Shown piece by piece: positions 6,174 through 8,355 of a stretch of 8,355 nucleotides of DNA. The translations under genes and the position numbers were made by a program. Under the pieces are notes generated by a model. That model had not been told where the DNA came from. It worked only from the letters and a program-made list of their open reading frames with translations, and ran no database searches. The number at the start of each line of letters is the position of its first letter. The first letter of the stretch is position 1. The stretch comes from CAZILM01 sp964625325 (GTDB lineage: Bacteria > Patescibacteriota > Saccharimonadia > Saccharimonadales > CAYVSP01): the NCBI GenBank assembly GCA_964625325.1, contig CAZVBA010000029.1, positions 1 through 8,355 of the forward strand, given 5' to 3'.

Positions 6174-6213
6174 ACGTGGCCCGGTGCACCGCTGGTGCAA
6201 CTCAAGGCCACGC
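6174..6213 (-). other. Two-tier hairpin between the pilin paralogs
   Basis: The intergenic RNA can fold into an outer stem of 7 bp (6175-6181 with 6206-6212, plus a G-U pair at 6213/6174) and an inner 6-bp stem (6185-6190 with 6194-6199) closed by a 3-nt loop. A 3/6-nt internal loop separates them. The following sequence UGUUGCUAUU is only moderately U-rich, so it is not a standard intrinsic terminator. It starts 14 bases after the stop of paralog 2 and ends about 24 bases before ATG of paralog 1. It could be a leaky terminator, a 3'-end stabiliser or a processing site; this is inference. Confidence 0.5.
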
Positions 6214-6227
6214 ATTATCAAGCGTTC

Positions 6228-6680
6228 CTAGCTATCTTGGCATCTGAGGACAGCGGCTTCGGCGGTCCAGGTAGCTGCCATTTGGCGGGTAGTACCAGCA
6301 ATGGCTTTGCCGACGTTGGCTGGGTCGCATTTCGCACCGGTGTAGAGAATCAGGGTGTCGATGGTTGTGGCATTGGTAGCAACAGCTGGTGCTGCCGCAA
6401 CTGTTATGTTGGCAATTGCGAAGTAAGCTGGGTTGCCAATCGCAGTTTGGACATTTGCACTGGTAAGTTTTGTGATATCACCGTTGTTATTATTCAAAAC
6501 TTCCTGGGCAGCCCCAAGCGTCCGGCCGGCGTCATTAGCCCGCTGGGTGTTACGGCTATTACGATTCAAAGCCGGTACGGCCAGAAATACGATTAACATG
6601 ATGAGTCCGGCAATGGCCAGCACGATTAAGACTTCGATAATAGTGAAGCCTTGGTTAGTTTTTCTTAATTGTTTTAGCAT
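6228..6680 (-). CDS. Type IV major-type prepilin, paralog 2
   Basis: A 150-aa prepilin with a short basic leader ('MLKQLRKTNQG'), cleavage after Gly11, Phe12 at +1 and Glu16 at +5. The mature form is 139 aa, the same as the neighbouring paralog. Cys118 and Cys147 enclose a 28-residue loop near the C-terminus. ATG 6680 is supported by a purine-rich Shine-Dalgarno AAGGGGGG (6698-6691), ten bases upstream, unlike the paralog, which has none. This suggests that this copy is the more strongly translated, possibly the main fibre subunit. It follows pilC after an 89-bp gap that contains a candidate promoter. Substitutions against paralog 1 fall after the first third: the polymerisation helix is kept, while the surface domain varies. 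Confidence 0.93.
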   Translation of the reverse strand: MLKQLRKTNQGFTIIEVLIVLAIAGLIMLIVFLAVPALNRNSRNTQRANDAGRTLGAAQEVLNNNNGDITKLTSANVQTAIGNPAYFAIANITVAAAPAVATNATTIDTLILYTGAKCDPANVGKAIAGTTRQMAATWTAEAAVLRCQDS

Positions 6681-6690
6681 TTGGTAAATG

Positions 6691-6698
6691 CCCCCCTT
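6691..6698 (-). promoter_or_regulatory. G-rich ribosome binding site of pilin paralog 2
   Basis: AAGGGGGG on the minus strand lies ten bases before ATG 6680. It is the most G-rich Shine-Dalgarno-like stretch in the window and stands out because most other starts here have weak ones or none. The match to AAGGAGG is imperfect (GGGG instead of GGAG). Confidence 0.5.
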
Positions 6699-6726
6699 GG
6701 TTTATTGAATTATGCTTATGCTTCAA

Positions 6727-6755
6727 ATATTACGGCTTTACACCTAAAAAAGCAA
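6727..6755 (-). promoter_or_regulatory. Candidate promoter of pilin paralog 2
   Basis: On the minus strand, TTGCTT (6755-6750) and TAATAT (6732-6727) are separated by 17 bases. The predicted leader is about 40 nt, ending in the G-rich ribosome binding site. CATAAT further downstream is an alternative -10. The T run inside this element (6751-6746) follows the pilC stop, but no stable stem precedes it, so I do not call a terminator. Confidence 0.3.
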
Positions 6756-6769
6756 TCAGTTTTCCACTC

Positions 6770-7990
6770 CTAGTGAACTAACGTCTTTCCGGCTAGGCCA
6801 TAGATGGGTAGCAGCACGGCCGCCACGATGATGAACGCCACAACCCCGAGCACCACCATAAGTACCGGTTCTATAACGGTTGAGATGGTCTTAATCTCAT
6901 TATCAACTTCGTGTTCGTAATAATCGGCCGTTTTGGTGAGCATTTGTTCAATCGCGCCGGATTGCTCGCCGACCTTAAGCATATTAGGGACCAACTCGAG
7001 GAAATTAGGGTCGCCTTCAAGCGATTCGGACAAGGCCTTGCCGCCTTTGACTTTCTCGGTAGCCACCTTAATCGAGTCGCTGATGTGAACATTATTTATG
7101 GCAGCGGCCGTAATTTCGAGCATTTGAATCAGCGGTACCCCACTGGCGACCAACGTGGCACCGGTGCGGGCAAAGCGGGCCATGTACATCTTCATAAACA
7201 ACGGCCCAACCGGCCAGATGCGCATTTTTAGGCGGTCAATGATTCGTTTGCCGCCGAAGGTGCGGGCCCAGCGGCTACTGCCAAAGCCGGCGGCGATGAA
7301 GAGTACAATAACCAGCCACCAAAACTTGGTGGCAAAGTGTGAAACTGCCAACAACATACGGGTGATTAGCGGCAAGGAGGCGCCGGGAATGTCCTTATAT
7401 AGCACCTGAACTTGCGGCACAACCTTAATAACCAGGAAGCCAACCACGGCCACCATGACTAGTAAAACCACAACCGGGTAAACCATGGCGCCGCGGACTT
7501 TGCTGACAAGCTCAGCGTCTTTTTCCTGCTGGTCGGCCAGCCGCTCTAGTGATTTATCAAGCGTACCGGAGGTTTCGCCGGCGGCAATTAGGCTGACATA
7601 GACTTGGTTGAAAATTAACGGGTGCCGGGCGAGCGCCACAGATAGCGTTAGGCCGCCTTCAACGTCGGAGATAACTTGGCTAATGACAATTTTGAAACGC
7701 TTGTTGGTAGCTTGGTTAGAAACCGAGCGCAGACTCTGCACCAGGGGTAAACCGGCGTTAATCAGGGTCGATAGCTGACGCGAGAAGAGCACCTTGTCCT
7801 TCGATTTAACACGGTGCAAATAACGATTAGCCAAACTCTCGCTTTCACCCGACTCAGCTTTAATTTCCAGCGGCGCCAGGCCTTGCTCACGAATCATCTT
7901 GGCGGCGGCTTGAACCGATGCGGCTTGAACCTCATCGGTGACCTTTTGGCCAGTAGCTGGGTCGCGTGCAGTGTACTGGAATGTCAGCAT
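6770..7990 (-). CDS. pilC: Type IV pilus inner-membrane platform protein PilC (GspF family)
   Basis: A complete 406-aa PilC/GspF protein, the membrane platform that links the assembly and retraction ATPases to pilin insertion. It has two T2SSF domains. The first, about 68-192, shows 'FSRQLSTLINAGLPLVQSL' and 'AAGETSGTLDKSLERLA'. The second, about 271-395, shows 'FARTGATLVASGVPLIQML', 'VGEQSGAIEQML' and 'ISTVIEPVLMVVLG'. Membrane helices are near 169-192, 222-238 and 372-395, the usual three. The N-terminal part (1-60) is the short 'FQYTARDPATGQ' domain common in bacterial PilC. It starts eight bases after the pilT stop, so the two are probably co-transcribed; the Shine-Dalgarno AGAGG (8007-8003) lies inside the end of pilT, 12 bases from ATG. 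It is about as long as typical PilC and nothing is missing. Confidence 0.97.
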   Translation of the reverse strand: MLTFQYTARDPATGQKVTDEVQAASVQAAAKMIREQGLAPLEIKAESGESESLANRYLHRVKSKDKVLFSRQLSTLINAGLPLVQSLRSVSNQATNKRFKIVISQVISDVEGGLTLSVALARHPLIFNQVYVSLIAAGETSGTLDKSLERLADQQEKDAELVSKVRGAMVYPVVVLLVMVAVVGFLVIKVVPQVQVLYKDIPGASLPLITRMLLAVSHFATKFWWLVIVLFIAAGFGSSRWARTFGGKRIIDRLKMRIWPVGPLFMKMYMARFARTGATLVASGVPLIQMLEITAAAINNVHISDSIKVATEKVKGGKALSESLEGDPNFLELVPNMLKVGEQSGAIEQMLTKTADYYEHEVDNEIKTISTVIEPVLMVVLGVVAFIIVAAVLLPIYGLAGKTLVH

Positions 7991-7998
7991 AGTACTTT

Positions 7999-8355
7999 TT
8001 AGCCTCTCATGAGCCGATCCAGCTCCTCGACGTCAACCGCGACGCTGCGGGCCTCATCATAGGTAACCGTGCCGTTATGAATTAGCGAGACCAGCGTCTT
8101 GTCCATGGACTGCATGCCGAATTCGGCACCGGTTTGGATGACGGCTTCCAGCTGGTGGCTCTTGCCTTCCCTAATAATATTGCGCACGGCCGGAGTGGCC
8201 ACCAAAATTTCGGCAGCGGCGATGCGGCCACCACCAATGGCCGGTAGCAAACGTTGCGAGCAGATAGCCATCAAAATATTGGACAGCTGAGCCCTAATTT
8301 GCGGCTGTTGGTGCGGCGGAAAGACGTCAATCATACGGTCAATACTCTGGGCGGC
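7999..8355 (-). CDS. pilT: Type IV pilus retraction ATPase PilT, C-terminal part
   Basis: The last 118 codons of a PilT-type secretion ATPase; the frame is open to the right edge and the Walker motifs lie outside the window. The visible part has the segment after the His box ('RMIDVFPPHQQPQIRAQL'), then 'GGGRIAAAEILVATPAVRNIIREGK', which includes the AIRNLIRE-type motif that marks PilT retraction ATPases, and 'GMQSMDKTLVSLIHNG', also PilT-type. PilT hydrolyses ATP in the cytoplasm to depolymerise the pilus, giving twitching or DNA and host contact functions. In Saccharibacteria pili such movement is thought to help contact with host bacteria. It is directly followed by pilC. An assignment as the extension ATPase PilB is less likely because of these C-terminal motifs. 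Confidence 0.93.
   Translation of the reverse strand, partial: AAQSIDRMIDVFPPHQQPQIRAQLSNILMAICSQRLLPAIGGGRIAAAEILVATPAVRNIIREGKSHQLEAVIQTGAEFGMQSMDKTLVSLIHNGTVTYDEARSVAVDVEELDRLMRG

Noticed and set aside
5655..6687. Plus-strand open frames opposite the pilin genes
   Set aside because: They mirror the pilin genes in antisense, have low-complexity composition and no ribosome binding site, and their resemblance to each other follows from the pilin duplication.
6746..6769. Intrinsic terminator after pilC
   Set aside because: There is a run of six T on the transcribed strand, but the only nearby stem is a 4-bp CACT/AGTG hairpin that is not adjacent to it.

Overview
The window looks like chromosomal DNA from a member of the Patescibacteria (CPR), most likely Candidatus Saccharibacteria. 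The basis is the style of the proteins: compact type IV pilus genes, a PilX-like protein with a 'RGLASILVTLI' N-terminus, a PilV-like minor pilin starting 'GDTIVEV', and a long nucleoside diphosphate kinase. This is recognition from memory, not a search result. TGA is used as a stop in two genes, so the UGA=Gly code of Gracilibacteria and Absconditabacteria does not apply. Base composition is balanced and genes are packed very tightly.

Left part (1-1638). The 3' part of a tRNA-Arg(CCU) gene enters from the left. Three bases later comes the stop of a convergent ndk gene. ndk and a Xer-type tyrosine recombinase gene diverge from an 82-bp spacer that carries promoter-like elements for both. The recombinase gene converges on the pilus cluster with a 3-bp gap.

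Right part (1642-8355). All genes are on the minus strand and encode a type IV pilus. In transcription order they are pilT (C-terminal part, cut by the right edge), pilC, two tandem major-type pilin paralogs, the prepilin peptidase pilD, and a four-gene minor pilin operon (GspH/FimT-like, PilV/GspI-like, PilW/GspJ-like, PilX/GspK-like). PilT powers retraction, PilC is the inner-membrane platform, PilD cleaves the prepilin leaders, the paralogous pilins form the fibre, and the four minor pilins probably form the priming or tip complex. Their order matches gspHIJK and fimU-pilVWX of Proteobacteria. The minor pilin genes are joined by ATGA, ATGA and TAATG overlaps, which indicates translational coupling.

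The gene set itself is ordinary for this group and I see no undescribed system in it. The points worth a second look are: extended -10 promoters that sit so close to ATG codons that leaderless mRNAs are predicted for xer, pilD and the minor pilin operon; a two-tier hairpin between the two pilin paralogs; an Arg-to-Thr change at a phosphate-binding position of NDK; an Asp at +1 of the PilV-like prepilin; and irregular bases in the tRNA anticodon arm. No gene-free stretch reaches 300 bases.
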